Origin: Bacillus paralicheniformis
Lineage (GTDB): Bacteria; Bacillota; Bacilli; Bacillales; Bacillaceae
NCBI RefSeq assembly: GCF_001042485.2
Contig: NZ_LBMN02000012.1
Span: forward strand, 1 to 64,000
DNA length: 64,000 nt
Reading direction: 5' to 3'
Numbering within the stretch: the stretch's first letter is position 1; each line of letters opens with the position of its first letter. Below the pieces are notes generated by a model. It searched no databases and had not been told where the DNA came from. It saw only the letters and a program-made list of their open reading frames with translations. The position numbers were made by a program, and so were the translations under genes. Below, one piece after another: positions 8,574 to 17,066 of this stretch.

Positions 8574-11165
8574 TCATGTGCGAGCGGGATGTTCTTTCAT
8601 TGCCTTGATGATCTTTTCTTGCATGTCCAGATCGGGCGGCATATCTTTAAGCAGCTCGAGCACGGCTATCAAGTTTAGGCACCATTGTGAGACGCAGTTT
8701 GTTGTAACCCAGGGAATTTCCGTGATCGTTTTCCAGGCATGGATTTGTTTTGGAGTGATCGGCAGCGGTGTATGGCTTTGTTTTTCATCGAGCAACAGGC
8801 GCCACACTTGTTCGGCGAGCTTCCGGTCTTGGCGGAGCCGGGCAGCGTAAGCGGCCATGGCAGCGGAGAACATCGGCCAGTGAAATAAATCATCGTGAAG
8901 CTTCCCGCCGCTCCTTTTGCGCTTTTCTTCATCAGTCAGCAAATAAAATTCGCCGAATTCCCCTAGCATCTCCTTCCATTCCACATCCTCAAGCAGTTCT
9001 GCAAGCTCCATCCATGTTTGCGGAGCGCCGAAGGCGATGACCATATGATAGCCGCCATGATTCCCGTCCCCCATATGAAGCAGATCTGAAGCTTCAGGAT
9101 CGTATCCGAAAGTCGGTCCGGACAACAGACGAAGCGGCAGCGCTTTAAGCCGGCCGATCCCCCGTTTGATTTTATCAAGGTACGCTTCATCGCCTGTCCG
9201 CTCCCATTCCGTCAGCCAGTTGGAACAGAACGCCGCCCAGTCGGGGCCTACTCTTGCGTGGGCGGGAAACTCTTTTTCTGGATAATAAGCTCTCATCGGA
9301 TCAAGCGTCTCAAGCGCTCGATCGGCATCTTTTACTTCAGATAACACGTCTCCCGTTCTCTCGTCCGCCGTCAAAAAGTAATAAGGCTTATGAAGGCCGG
9401 CCATGCTGATTCTCGCTTCCTTGCACCCGCAGCCCCAATGGAGGACATTGTGCCTTGAACCGAGGCCTTTATACTCCCCGAAATGATAGCAGTCGACTTC
9501 GCTAGTGTGACGGGTCATCGCTTCCGCCATTCTGAAGATGTCTTCCCTACCGGATCTGAAAAAAGACTGCCAAAGCCAGAGGTTCGGAACGAGTTCCGTA
9601 TTTTGCCATGCATAGCCGCCAAGGTCGTACCGCCATACATGCCGGATGGCATCGTACGTATGCATCACATCACCGTAATGCCAATAGCCGTACCAGCTCC
9701 GCTGATCGACTTCGTTCATGTAAAACTTGAGAGCCTCGTCAAGCTGATCTTCAAGCACAGCCGAGAGCGGGCGCCGTTTATCTTTCAGGCTCCAAACGCC
9801 CAGCACGCGGGTGTGATAATAATAGTCAGGCTCACAAATAAGCAGCGGGGGATTTTGCCATTCGTCCGCCGCTCTATTCAGCTCTTCATCGATCGGCGGA
9901 TTTGCAAAACAGGCGAGGCTGACTTCGCTCGTATTGGCAATGCCGACGGCCGTTGACCTCATTTCGGCAAACCCTTCATATGCGCTTTCAACATGAGTGT
10001 CTTTTGAATAATGACGGAAATCCATCGCTTCAGCTTCAGGAGGCCAAAACCATACCGCCAATTTCGTTTCCCCGCCGGCAAGACCTTTCGCTTCAAGCGA
10101 TGACGGATATTTTTCAAAGAAGTTCCTGAGCCCGAGTGCGATGCCGCCGTTTTCCCCGCCTGCATACATCAGCCCTTTCGCTCTCTCCCCATGAATCGCG
10201 TCCACCCAGGCGCAGCCTTTGCCGGTTCGCTTTTTTAAGCGCCAGTGAACAGGGGAATCCTGGATGAGCTTGAAATCGTTCCAGACGGCGTTTCTCTCGG
10301 CATCGCGCACGACTGCCGACTTTTCCGGTACAGGCTGTCCCGCAATCTGTCGTTCATAGAGTCCGTTTGTTTCATTGAATCTTCTCGTCACAAGCAGCTG
10401 AGAAGCCTCTCCGTAAATCCCTCCGTCGGCCGCATAGCGGATATGCCTGTTTCTCGGCGCTCCGCTCAAAACCGCGCTCATCTCGAAACCGAGTCCTTTG
10501 ATCCATTCTGTTTCTGCTTCACAGTCGATGAAGATCGTGTGCACGATCCGGATGGACGGATCACCGGCATAGAAAGACAGCCTGACGGTAAAAGGGAGCC
10601 AAACATCGATGCCTCCGCCGAGGTGGACGCCTTCAATCTTGACGACTGTCTTAACCGGACCGTTTTGTTCGATTGCCGTACGTTTGATCATGCTCTCAAA
10701 CCGTTCAATATGATACATGCATTGTGAATCTGAGCCGCTTCTTTTTTCTTTTAAAGCGATGAGCCGCCCTTCTTTCGCCATCATTTCCCCGGAAATGGAA
10801 ATCGAACGGATGAGTTCCGTCCCCGATTTTCCAAGCCTGCAGACTATCGCGCCCGTATTCACCGTGATTTCATCTTTCTGCTCACTGACATTCATGACGG
10901 TTTTAGGGACGCCGGCCCCCCCTTTTTTCAATGTAAATCGGCTACCGCTTTCTTTAGGGAAGACTGCGGCATGCCCCGTCCATTTAAGCGAGCCGTCAGG
11001 CCAATACGCGAGCGGCCATGTTTGCAAACACGGGGCGTTTTTCGAAGCAATGGCGACCGTCTCTCCTTTTTGCAGCACTCCTTTTGCCCAAGGAACTCCC
11101 CAGGTCACCCCGCCGAACGCGGCAGGCGCCCTATTCAGCCATTTTAGTTCAGTCTGTGCTTTCAT
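8574..11165 (-). CDS. yetA: YetA, PL26-like exo-rhamnogalacturonan lyase family protein
   Basis: A large 863-residue protein without signal peptide, hence cytosolic. Its architecture follows what I recall for the PcRGLX/YetA family: N-terminal RIFT barrel, central beta-sandwich and a C-terminal alpha/alpha-toroid rich in Trp, Tyr and His (for example HWGCGCKEARISMAGLHKPY near 620). The founding fungal member is an exo-acting rhamnogalacturonan lyase (PL26). Enzyme activity here is inferred from family and locus. The start at 11165 is set by AAAGGAGG 7 bases upstream. It follows the yesZ terminator and has its own promoter, so it begins a new unit. Confidence 0.85.
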   Translation of the reverse strand: MKAQTELKWLNRAPAAFGGVTWGVPWAKGVLQKGETVAIASKNAPCLQTWPLAYWPDGSLKWTGHAAVFPKESGSRFTLKKGGAGVPKTVMNVSEQKDEITVNTGAIVCRLGKSGTELIRSISISGEMMAKEGRLIALKEKRSGSDSQCMYHIERFESMIKRTAIEQNGPVKTVVKIEGVHLGGGIDVWLPFTVRLSFYAGDPSIRIVHTIFIDCEAETEWIKGLGFEMSAVLSGAPRNRHIRYAADGGIYGEASQLLVTRRFNETNGLYERQIAGQPVPEKSAVVRDAERNAVWNDFKLIQDSPVHWRLKKRTGKGCAWVDAIHGERAKGLMYAGGENGGIALGLRNFFEKYPSSLEAKGLAGGETKLAVWFWPPEAEAMDFRHYSKDTHVESAYEGFAEMRSTAVGIANTSEVSLACFANPPIDEELNRAADEWQNPPLLICEPDYYYHTRVLGVWSLKDKRRPLSAVLEDQLDEALKFYMNEVDQRSWYGYWHYGDVMHTYDAIRHVWRYDLGGYAWQNTELVPNLWLWQSFFRSGREDIFRMAEAMTRHTSEVDCYHFGEYKGLGSRHNVLHWGCGCKEARISMAGLHKPYYFLTADERTGDVLSEVKDADRALETLDPMRAYYPEKEFPAHARVGPDWAAFCSNWLTEWERTGDEAYLDKIKRGIGRLKALPLRLLSGPTFGYDPEASDLLHMGDGNHGGYHMVIAFGAPQTWMELAELLEDVEWKEMLGEFGEFYLLTDEEKRKRSGGKLHDDLFHWPMFSAAMAAYAARLRQDRKLAEQVWRLLLDEKQSHTPLPITPKQIHAWKTITEIPWVTTNCVSQWCLNLIAVLELLKDMPPDLDMQEKIIKAMKEHPART

Positions 11166-11205
11166 AAGTGTTCCTCCTTTCTGTTTAACCGATTGGTCAG
11201 TGAAT

Positions 11206-11250
11206 ATTTTCCTGTTTAGCCTTTTGACCGTCAATATTCCTTTTTTGCTT
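11206..11250 (-). promoter_or_regulatory. yetA promoter with A-tract box
   Basis: Minus strand: GCAAAAAAGGAATATTGA (11248-11231), -35 TTGACG (11234-11229), 17-base spacer, -10 GAAAAT (11211-11206). Same box-to--35 geometry as at lplA, the aldo/keto reductase gene and yesW. I found no clear cre here. Confidence 0.55.
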
Positions 11251-11312
11251 ATATTGGAGAGGTGTCTGCTCCTTTTTTTGCAGGCATCATCCCTTTTTTA
11301 GCAAAACGAAAC

Positions 11313-11340
11313 AAAAAAGCCGCGGGCAAGCGCCTGCGGC
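11313..11340 (-). terminator. yesZ terminator
   Basis: Hairpin GCCGCAGGC/GCCCGCGGC type (11319-11340) directly after the yesZ stop, followed on the minus strand by TTTTTT (11318-11313). It separates yesZ from yetA. Confidence 0.88.
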
Positions 11341-11343
11341 GAT

Positions 11344-13341
11344 TCATTTATTCTCTGAAAACAAAACCACGCGGTATTCGTGCGGGCCGAGTGTCACGCG
11401 TCCGGATACGGGCCTGTCGGACAATAAATCGGTTCCGTTTCCGTCAAGTGTCACTGCGCCTCCTTTGCCGTCCATATTGATCACGACCCAGACAAGACCG
11501 TCTGCTCCTTTCCGGGGCGCGACGACTGTTCCGGGAGTGGCATCGGTTTTCTGTGTAACACCCGCTTCTTCTGCGTAATGACTGATCAGCTTTTTCATCA
11601 TGATGTCACCCGCTTCGCCTGCCGGCATCGACCCGAGCATGACGATTTTTCCTTTTCCGCATTTATGCTCTGTGATGAACGCTTTTCCTGACGCCGGGCC
11701 TTTTTCAATTATCCCGACAGCTTCGGTGCCGCCGGCTTTAAAAACAGCGCTCCACAGACTCAGCGGCGCCTTTACGCCAAACGCCGCTCCACTCGAGTTC
11801 CGCTCATCCATCGGAAATGTATAAAGCGTTTTGACTCCGGAACTTTTTTCCAACTCCCCTAATCCGCAATCAGTGTGAACCGTATGATTTTCTGTTCTTC
11901 CGCCCGTCAGCGGACCCGCAATCCAAATGCCGCCACTTTGTGCAAAGGCTTCGGCTTTTTTGATAAACGCAGGCGGAAGATAGTGAATAAACGGCGTAAA
12001 CAGCAGTTTATAGCCGTCAAGCGAGCTCCCTTCAAGAATGACATCTCTGTGAATGCCCATCTTTAACAATCGGTTATAAAACTCGGTGATCAGTGTTCTG
12101 TAGTGAAGACCCCGATGTGGCTCCGTTTTCAAAAACACCTTTGCACGATCCGAATAGACGACGGCTGTTTCAGCCTGCAAAGGGTCCGTCGCCAGCATGA
12201 TGTGCTCAACCTCCCGTCTCGCCTGCTCGACTTCGAGCACATGATCATATCCCACATCAGGCTCCCCCCATGCGCTGATCACTGATCCATGCGGCTGTTC
12301 AGATCCGGCTCTCTGCTGACGCCACAGCCAATAGCAGAACGCGGCTCCGCCAAGAGCATAAGAAGAGACCGCTTCAGCCTTCAAATAGCCGTTTTGATGA
12401 GGCACGGCATAGCTTTCAAGCGAAGCGCTGTAGGAAGGGCTCGTTTCCATTATCCAGAACGGCCGTCCTTTTTTAATGTTTCTCCATAAATCACAATTAA
12501 ACAAAAAGGCGTCACTGTTTTCCTGGCTGGCGTACGTATCAAACGAGGCGAAATCAAGGCTCTTGAAAAGATCTTCATGATCAACGCCGAACATGACGCT
12601 GCTGTTATGGGTGATCGGGGCGTTGGAATATGTTCTGATCACCTCAGCCTGCTCACGCGCAAATTCAGAAATCTTGTCCATCGAAAACAGCTGATACATC
12701 GTCCTTAAAGAAGAATTGTGCAAAAACGGGGTCGGTCCGGGCTGCGGAACTTGCTCGAAGCGCTGATACGTTTCGCTCCATACGCCTGTACCCCAAGCCT
12801 CATTCAGACGGTCAATCGTCTGATAGCGGTCTTCCAGCCATTTGTGCCATAATGTGTTGCACGTTTCACACATGCATTCTGCGACATGGCATTTGAATTC
12901 ATTGTCAAGCTGCCACCCGATCAATCCCGGCAGTTCTCCGAGCTCTTTGGCGATATGTTTGATGATCAGGCGGGCCCGCTCTCTAAAATACGGATGGTTT
13001 GTGCAGGCATGCTGCCTCGAACCGTGTCCCATCGTCTCTCCTTTTTCATTCACATGCATTCTTTCCGGATGCCCGTGGGTCAGCCAGATCGGCGGTGTCG
13101 CAGTCGGTGTGCACATGACCGTTTCAATTTTGTTATCGTGGAGCTTTCGGATGACGCCGGCAAAAAATCCGACATCGATCCTTCCTTCTTCCGGCTCCAT
13201 CCTTGACCAGGCAAACTCCCCGATTCTGACGACATTAATCCCTGCTCGCTTCATCATCCAGATATCTTCATCCAGCACGTCCTCATCCCATAATTCGGGA
13301 TAAAAGCAAGCGCCGTGGTACAGTTTTCCGTTCATCTTCAT
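11344..13341 (-). CDS. yesZ: Family GH42 beta-galactosidase YesZ
   Basis: Cytosolic GH42 enzyme of 665 residues that removes galactosyl side chains of RG-I fragments. The acid/base Glu is in WQLDNEF (about 148) and the nucleophile Glu in WIMETSPS (about 296). The GH42 zinc site is visible as Cys in HACTNHP plus the cluster ECMCETC (about 155-161). A catalytic TIM barrel is followed by a trimerisation domain and a C-terminal beta domain. Its ATG overlaps the yesY stop (ATGA), implying coupled translation. Length matches B. subtilis YesZ (about 663). Confidence 0.93.
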   Translation of the reverse strand: MKMNGKLYHGACFYPELWDEDVLDEDIWMMKRAGINVVRIGEFAWSRMEPEEGRIDVGFFAGVIRKLHDNKIETVMCTPTATPPIWLTHGHPERMHVNEKGETMGHGSRQHACTNHPYFRERARLIIKHIAKELGELPGLIGWQLDNEFKCHVAECMCETCNTLWHKWLEDRYQTIDRLNEAWGTGVWSETYQRFEQVPQPGPTPFLHNSSLRTMYQLFSMDKISEFAREQAEVIRTYSNAPITHNSSVMFGVDHEDLFKSLDFASFDTYASQENSDAFLFNCDLWRNIKKGRPFWIMETSPSYSASLESYAVPHQNGYLKAEAVSSYALGGAAFCYWLWRQQRAGSEQPHGSVISAWGEPDVGYDHVLEVEQARREVEHIMLATDPLQAETAVVYSDRAKVFLKTEPHRGLHYRTLITEFYNRLLKMGIHRDVILEGSSLDGYKLLFTPFIHYLPPAFIKKAEAFAQSGGIWIAGPLTGGRTENHTVHTDCGLGELEKSSGVKTLYTFPMDERNSSGAAFGVKAPLSLWSAVFKAGGTEAVGIIEKGPASGKAFITEHKCGKGKIVMLGSMPAGEAGDIMMKKLISHYAEEAGVTQKTDATPGTVVAPRKGADGLVWVVINMDGKGGAVTLDGNGTDLLSDRPVSGRVTLGPHEYRVVLFSENK

Positions 13342-13982
13342 ACCGTCTCTTTAACAAACGGCAGACCGAGCTCTCGAATGCCGATAGAGACAAGCTTCGC
13401 CATTTCCCGGGCCCCTTTTTTCGTAAAATGTGTGTAGTCGTTGACATTTTCCGAGATCATAAAATATTTAAATACCTCGCTGTACCCTTTTTCTGCAAAA
13501 TGCTGCAGGCTTTTGTCCATTAAATCGATCAAGCGGACGTTTTCTTCACTTGCCACCTGCTTCATCGCGATGCAGTAGTCCGGGAAATCGTTCAAAAAGA
13601 CGCCGTCCTTGTAATGGAGCCTTGCGACAGGCGTGATGAGAAGCGGCGAAGCTCCTTTTTGACGCGCGCCGTCGACGTACATTTTCAAGTATTGTTTATA
13701 CGTTGTATACGGCTCAGTATAGCGTTCTGGTTTGTCTTTCGACGCGTCATTGTGCCCCATCTGAACGAACAGCCAATCGTTCTGTTTGATTACATCTAAA
13801 ATCGATGCAAGCCTTCCTTCTTCAACGAACGTTTTTGAACTTCGGCCCCCGATGGCCCGGTTGATCACCTGTACATTTCCGGATACATAAGACTGGAGAA
13901 ATTCGCCCCAGCCTCCTTGAGGCGAATCCGCCTTATAATTTTGCACGGTCGAATCGCCGGAAAGATAGATGCTGATTGTCAT
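13338..13982 (-). CDS. yesY: Rhamnogalacturonan acetylesterase YesY (SGNH, CE12)
   Basis: Small cytosolic SGNH hydrolase, 214 residues, that deacetylates galacturonic acid in RG-I oligomers. Conserved blocks: GDSTVQNY (nucleophile Ser, block I), AIGGRSSK (block II), GHNDASK (block III) and DYTHFTKKG with the catalytic Asp and His. No signal peptide. The ATG at 13982 has GGAG 8 bases upstream; upstream GTG codons in the same frame lack that spacing. It sits between the aldo/keto reductase gene (15 bases upstream) and yesZ (4-base overlap). Confidence 0.9.
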   Translation of the reverse strand: MTISIYLSGDSTVQNYKADSPQGGWGEFLQSYVSGNVQVINRAIGGRSSKTFVEEGRLASILDVIKQNDWLFVQMGHNDASKDKPERYTEPYTTYKQYLKMYVDGARQKGASPLLITPVARLHYKDGVFLNDFPDYCIAMKQVASEENVRLIDLMDKSLQHFAEKGYSEVFKYFMISENVNDYTHFTKKGAREMAKLVSIGIRELGLPFVKETV

Positions 13983-13997
13983 CACGACCACTCCTTT

Positions 13998-14990
13998 TTA
14001 TGAAAGAATTTTATCAATTGTGTCGAGCTCTTCAGCTGAGAATCGAGCGGACTTAAGAGCAGCGGCATTTTCTTCGATCTGTTCGGTTTTGCTTGCACCG
14101 ATCAGCACCGAGGTGACGCGCGGATTTTTTAAAAGCCAGGCTATCGCCATTTGCGGCAGGGATTGGCCGCGTTCGGCCGCCACTTGATTCAGCTTGCGGA
14201 CTTTGCCGAGCACGTCTTCTGTGATGCTCTCGGCCTGCAAAAACGGACTGTTCACATCTGCGGCTCTTGACCCGGCGGGAATCCCAGTCAAATATTTCGT
14301 TGATAAAAGCCCTTGAGCAAGAGGTGTAAACGCGATCGCCCCGGCTCCTTTTTTCTGCAGCACTTGCAGCAGGCCGTTTTCCGGTTCTCTGTGGAACATT
14401 GAATATTTGGGCTGATGGATGAGGAGCGGAACCCCGTATTCTTGCAAAATATCGGCCGCCTTTTCGGTCTGTTCGGCGCTGTAGTTCGACAGACCGACAT
14501 ATAAAGCTTTTCCTTGCCTGATGATATGGGCGAGCGCTCCCATCGTCTCTTCCAGCGGTGTATGGGGATCAGGGCGGTGCGAATAAAATATATCGACATA
14601 ATCTATGCCCATTCGTTTTAAACTTTGATCAAGGCTTGCGACGAGGTACTTTTTTGACCCCCAATCGCCGTATGGTCCGGGCCACATCGTATAGCCGGCT
14701 TTCGTGCTGATGACCATTTCATCACGGTAGCGGGCAAAATCGGTTTTCAGCGCTTTTCCGAAAGTTTCTTCGGCAGAACCGGGGGGCGGACCATAATTAT
14801 TCGCCAAGTCAAAGTGGGTGATTCCCAGATCGAATGCTTTTCTTAACAGTGCTTTGGCATTTTGAAACGAATTGGCTTCTCCGAAATGATGCCAAAGCCC
14901 TAAAGACAAAGCAGGCAGTTTTAAACCTGAATGCCCGCAGCGGTTGTATTTCATATTTTCATAGCGTGTATCACTCGCCTGATACTCCAT
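13998..14990 (-). CDS. Aldo/keto reductase, YghZ-like
   Basis: NADPH-dependent aldo/keto reductase of 330 residues with the AKR14-type pattern (GLWHHFGE, HFDLANNYGPPPGSAEE, Asp-Tyr-Lys-His active site with Lys in STKAGYTMW and His in YSHRPDP). E. coli YghZ reduces L-glyceraldehyde 3-phosphate and methylglyoxal. From memory, the B. subtilis yes locus has no such gene between yesX and yesY, so this is an addition. A plausible role is detoxifying or reducing aldehydes, such as L-lactaldehyde from rhamnose catabolism, but this is inference. The start at 14990 is set by AGAGGG and a normal N-terminus. It has its own promoter and cre. Confidence 0.82.
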   Translation of the reverse strand: MEYQASDTRYENMKYNRCGHSGLKLPALSLGLWHHFGEANSFQNAKALLRKAFDLGITHFDLANNYGPPPGSAEETFGKALKTDFARYRDEMVISTKAGYTMWPGPYGDWGSKKYLVASLDQSLKRMGIDYVDIFYSHRPDPHTPLEETMGALAHIIRQGKALYVGLSNYSAEQTEKAADILQEYGVPLLIHQPKYSMFHREPENGLLQVLQKKGAGAIAFTPLAQGLLSTKYLTGIPAGSRAADVNSPFLQAESITEDVLGKVRKLNQVAAERGQSLPQMAIAWLLKNPRVTSVLIGASKTEQIEENAAALKSARFSAEELDTIDKILS

Positions 14991-15015
14991 ATGAATCCCT
15001 CTTTTCATTTTGGAA

Positions 15016-15079
15016 TGAAATCGCTTACCATTCATTTTATGGGAACAGGCTGTGAGATTACAATCATACTTTTTTGTAT
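15016..15079 (-). promoter_or_regulatory. Promoter of the aldo/keto reductase-yesY-yesZ unit
   Basis: Minus strand: box ACAAAAAAGTATGATTGTAA (15077-15058), -35 TTGTAA (15063-15058), 18-base spacer, -10 TAAAAT (15039-15034), then a cre-like TGAAATCGCTTACC (15016-15029, 13 of 14 to consensus) downstream of -10. This predicts an activator-dependent, glucose-repressed unit starting within the locus. Confidence 0.62.
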
Positions 15080-15112
15080 ATTTAATAAACCTGAATGTAC
15101 CGGCGATCTCTG

Positions 15113-16999
15113 TCACTCTTCATGTCTCTTACAGGGAGCGGTATAAATATTCGGCCGGGGCGGCTTGTCCATTCCGGTTCCCAAATAAAATCCGGGGTGA
15201 GGCGGCTGATTGTAAGCGACATTTTGCCAGGCTACCCCCAAGCGGTAGACGGGATCGTGCATGAACGTATAGAAACGATGTTCAGTCAGCTCGGTCGTTG
15301 TGTATATTCGCAGAGCATCGCTTCGCGTGGTGCGGAATACGACATCTTCGCGCCAATCGCCGAATAGATTGGCCTGAAGCACGGGCGTCCCTTTCGTCCA
15401 ATTGTTAGACAGCGTTCCCTCAGCAGTGAGCAGATTGACCAGCCTGCCGCTGTGATAGTCCCATTTATCAATTTTCGGGATGCCGGCGGGTTCTTTCCAA
15501 TCGTGATCAAGCAGCTCGCGGAGAAGATCGCCGTCCCACCAAATCGCAAAATTGGCAGAAGCCGGAGCGGCGTCGCTGAGTTTTTCTCCCTTACTCGTAT
15601 AGAGGCCGTATGCTTTTCCTTCATTACCCGGGGGATCGATCGCCCAGACAAGCGCACCTTTATAGCGAGGATCGATATGCGCGGCCATTCCCCGCCCAAC
15701 ATCTGTATCGGCCGGCACTCCCCAGAGGATTTCCCCTGTACCCGCATCGCGAAATGAGAGGCCGTACGGAAGGCGCGGGTCTTCATGCACTTGAAAGACT
15801 TCCAGCCCGGGCCGATCCGGGTCAAGATCACTCACATGCATGGCGTCACCGTGTCCAAGCCCTGTCGTATAAAGCCCTGTTCCATCATGATCCACGGCCA
15901 TCGCACCGTAAATGATCTCATCTTTCCCGTCATCGTCGACATCAGCGACGCTCAGACTATGGTTTCCCTGCCCTGCATAGCCTTCGTTACCGGGCTTGTC
16001 GCTGTCAAATGTCCATAGCTTGGTCAGCTTGCCGTCCCGGAAGTTGTAAGCGGCAAGCACCGTTCTTGTGTAATAGCCGCGCGCCATAACAAGGCTCGGC
16101 CTTTCACCGTCCAAATAGGCGATGCCTGCCAAAAACCGGTCCATGCGGTTGCCGTATCCGTCTCCCCAGTCCTCAAGCCTGCCACGGGGCGGATCGTAAT
16201 CCACGGTTGCCAATTCCCTTCCCGTTTCCCCGTGAAAAATCGACAAATATTCAGGCCCGTCCAAAATTCGTCCATCTTTATTTCTGTAATCGGCAGCCTG
16301 ATCGCCGATCACCCGTCCGGTTCCATCAACCGTTCCGTCAGCCGTCTTCATGGCGATTTCCGCTTTTCCGTCGCCGTCAAGATCATAGACCATCAATTGG
16401 GTATAATGGGCGCCCGCGCGGATGTTTTTCCCGAGATGAATCCTCCACATGAATGTCCCGTCAAGCTTATAGGCATCGATGATGACTTCTCCGGTATAGC
16501 CGTTGTGCGCGTTATCTTTCGAATTGGACGGGTCCCATTTGAGCACAATTTCGTATTCTCCGTCGCCGTCGAGATCTCCGATGCTCGCGTCATTGGCGCT
16601 GTACGTGTACTGTACGCCGTCAGGTGTTGTCCCGCCATCAGGCTTGTTTAACGGAACATCCAAGTACGGCTTCTGCCAGACAGCTGTTTTGTGCGACGTC
16701 TCGACTTCCTTATCTCCAAGAACCTTTGTCACATAATAGACAGATTCTCCGTTTCCGTGTTTATCAAGAAAGTTGGTCGATGATGAAACGGGTGTTGAGT
16801 TGATTCTGTGACCGTTGCGATATAGGTTAAAAGCTGTTTCTTCCGGATCTGTTCCTAAGAGCCGCCAGCTGAGAAAAACCCCTTTTTTTGTTTTTATGGC
16901 CACAAGTCCGCGGTTTAAGTGTTCCATTTGCCTCGGTTTTGCCGCCGTTTTCAGCGGCCGAACGCGTTCAGCTGCTGCATGTACGTCTTTTTCTCCCAT
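15113..16999 (-). CDS. yesX: Exo-type rhamnogalacturonan lyase YesX (PL11)
   Basis: PL11 lyase of 628 residues without signal peptide, hence intracellular, releasing disaccharides from RG-I oligomers by beta-elimination. Eight-bladed propeller with repeated Ca-binding loops such as DLDGDGEYE, DLDGDGKAE and DVDDDGKDE. Between the alpha strands near residue 470 it carries the loop PPGNEGKAY, absent from YesW. In B. subtilis YesX the corresponding insertion was shown to make the enzyme exolytic, so exo action is predicted. GGGGAG/GAGAGG ribosome site precedes the ATG. Probably cotranscribed with yesW and the acetylesterase upstream. Confidence 0.93.
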   Translation of the reverse strand: MGEKDVHAAAERVRPLKTAAKPRQMEHLNRGLVAIKTKKGVFLSWRLLGTDPEETAFNLYRNGHRINSTPVSSSTNFLDKHGNGESVYYVTKVLGDKEVETSHKTAVWQKPYLDVPLNKPDGGTTPDGVQYTYSANDASIGDLDGDGEYEIVLKWDPSNSKDNAHNGYTGEVIIDAYKLDGTFMWRIHLGKNIRAGAHYTQLMVYDLDGDGKAEIAMKTADGTVDGTGRVIGDQAADYRNKDGRILDGPEYLSIFHGETGRELATVDYDPPRGRLEDWGDGYGNRMDRFLAGIAYLDGERPSLVMARGYYTRTVLAAYNFRDGKLTKLWTFDSDKPGNEGYAGQGNHSLSVADVDDDGKDEIIYGAMAVDHDGTGLYTTGLGHGDAMHVSDLDPDRPGLEVFQVHEDPRLPYGLSFRDAGTGEILWGVPADTDVGRGMAAHIDPRYKGALVWAIDPPGNEGKAYGLYTSKGEKLSDAAPASANFAIWWDGDLLRELLDHDWKEPAGIPKIDKWDYHSGRLVNLLTAEGTLSNNWTKGTPVLQANLFGDWREDVVFRTTRSDALRIYTTTELTEHRFYTFMHDPVYRLGVAWQNVAYNQPPHPGFYLGTGMDKPPRPNIYTAPCKRHEE

Positions 17000-17066
17000 C
17001 GTCCTCTCTCCCCTTTACGGTTTGGAATGGTGAAACGGGAGAACCGGAGACCGGCTCTCCCGCGCC

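Noticed and set aside
10717..11301. 194-codon plus-strand frame opposite the yetA start and promoter
   Set aside because: Runs through a mapped promoter and coding region with strong ribosome site on the minus strand; residue content is not protein-like.
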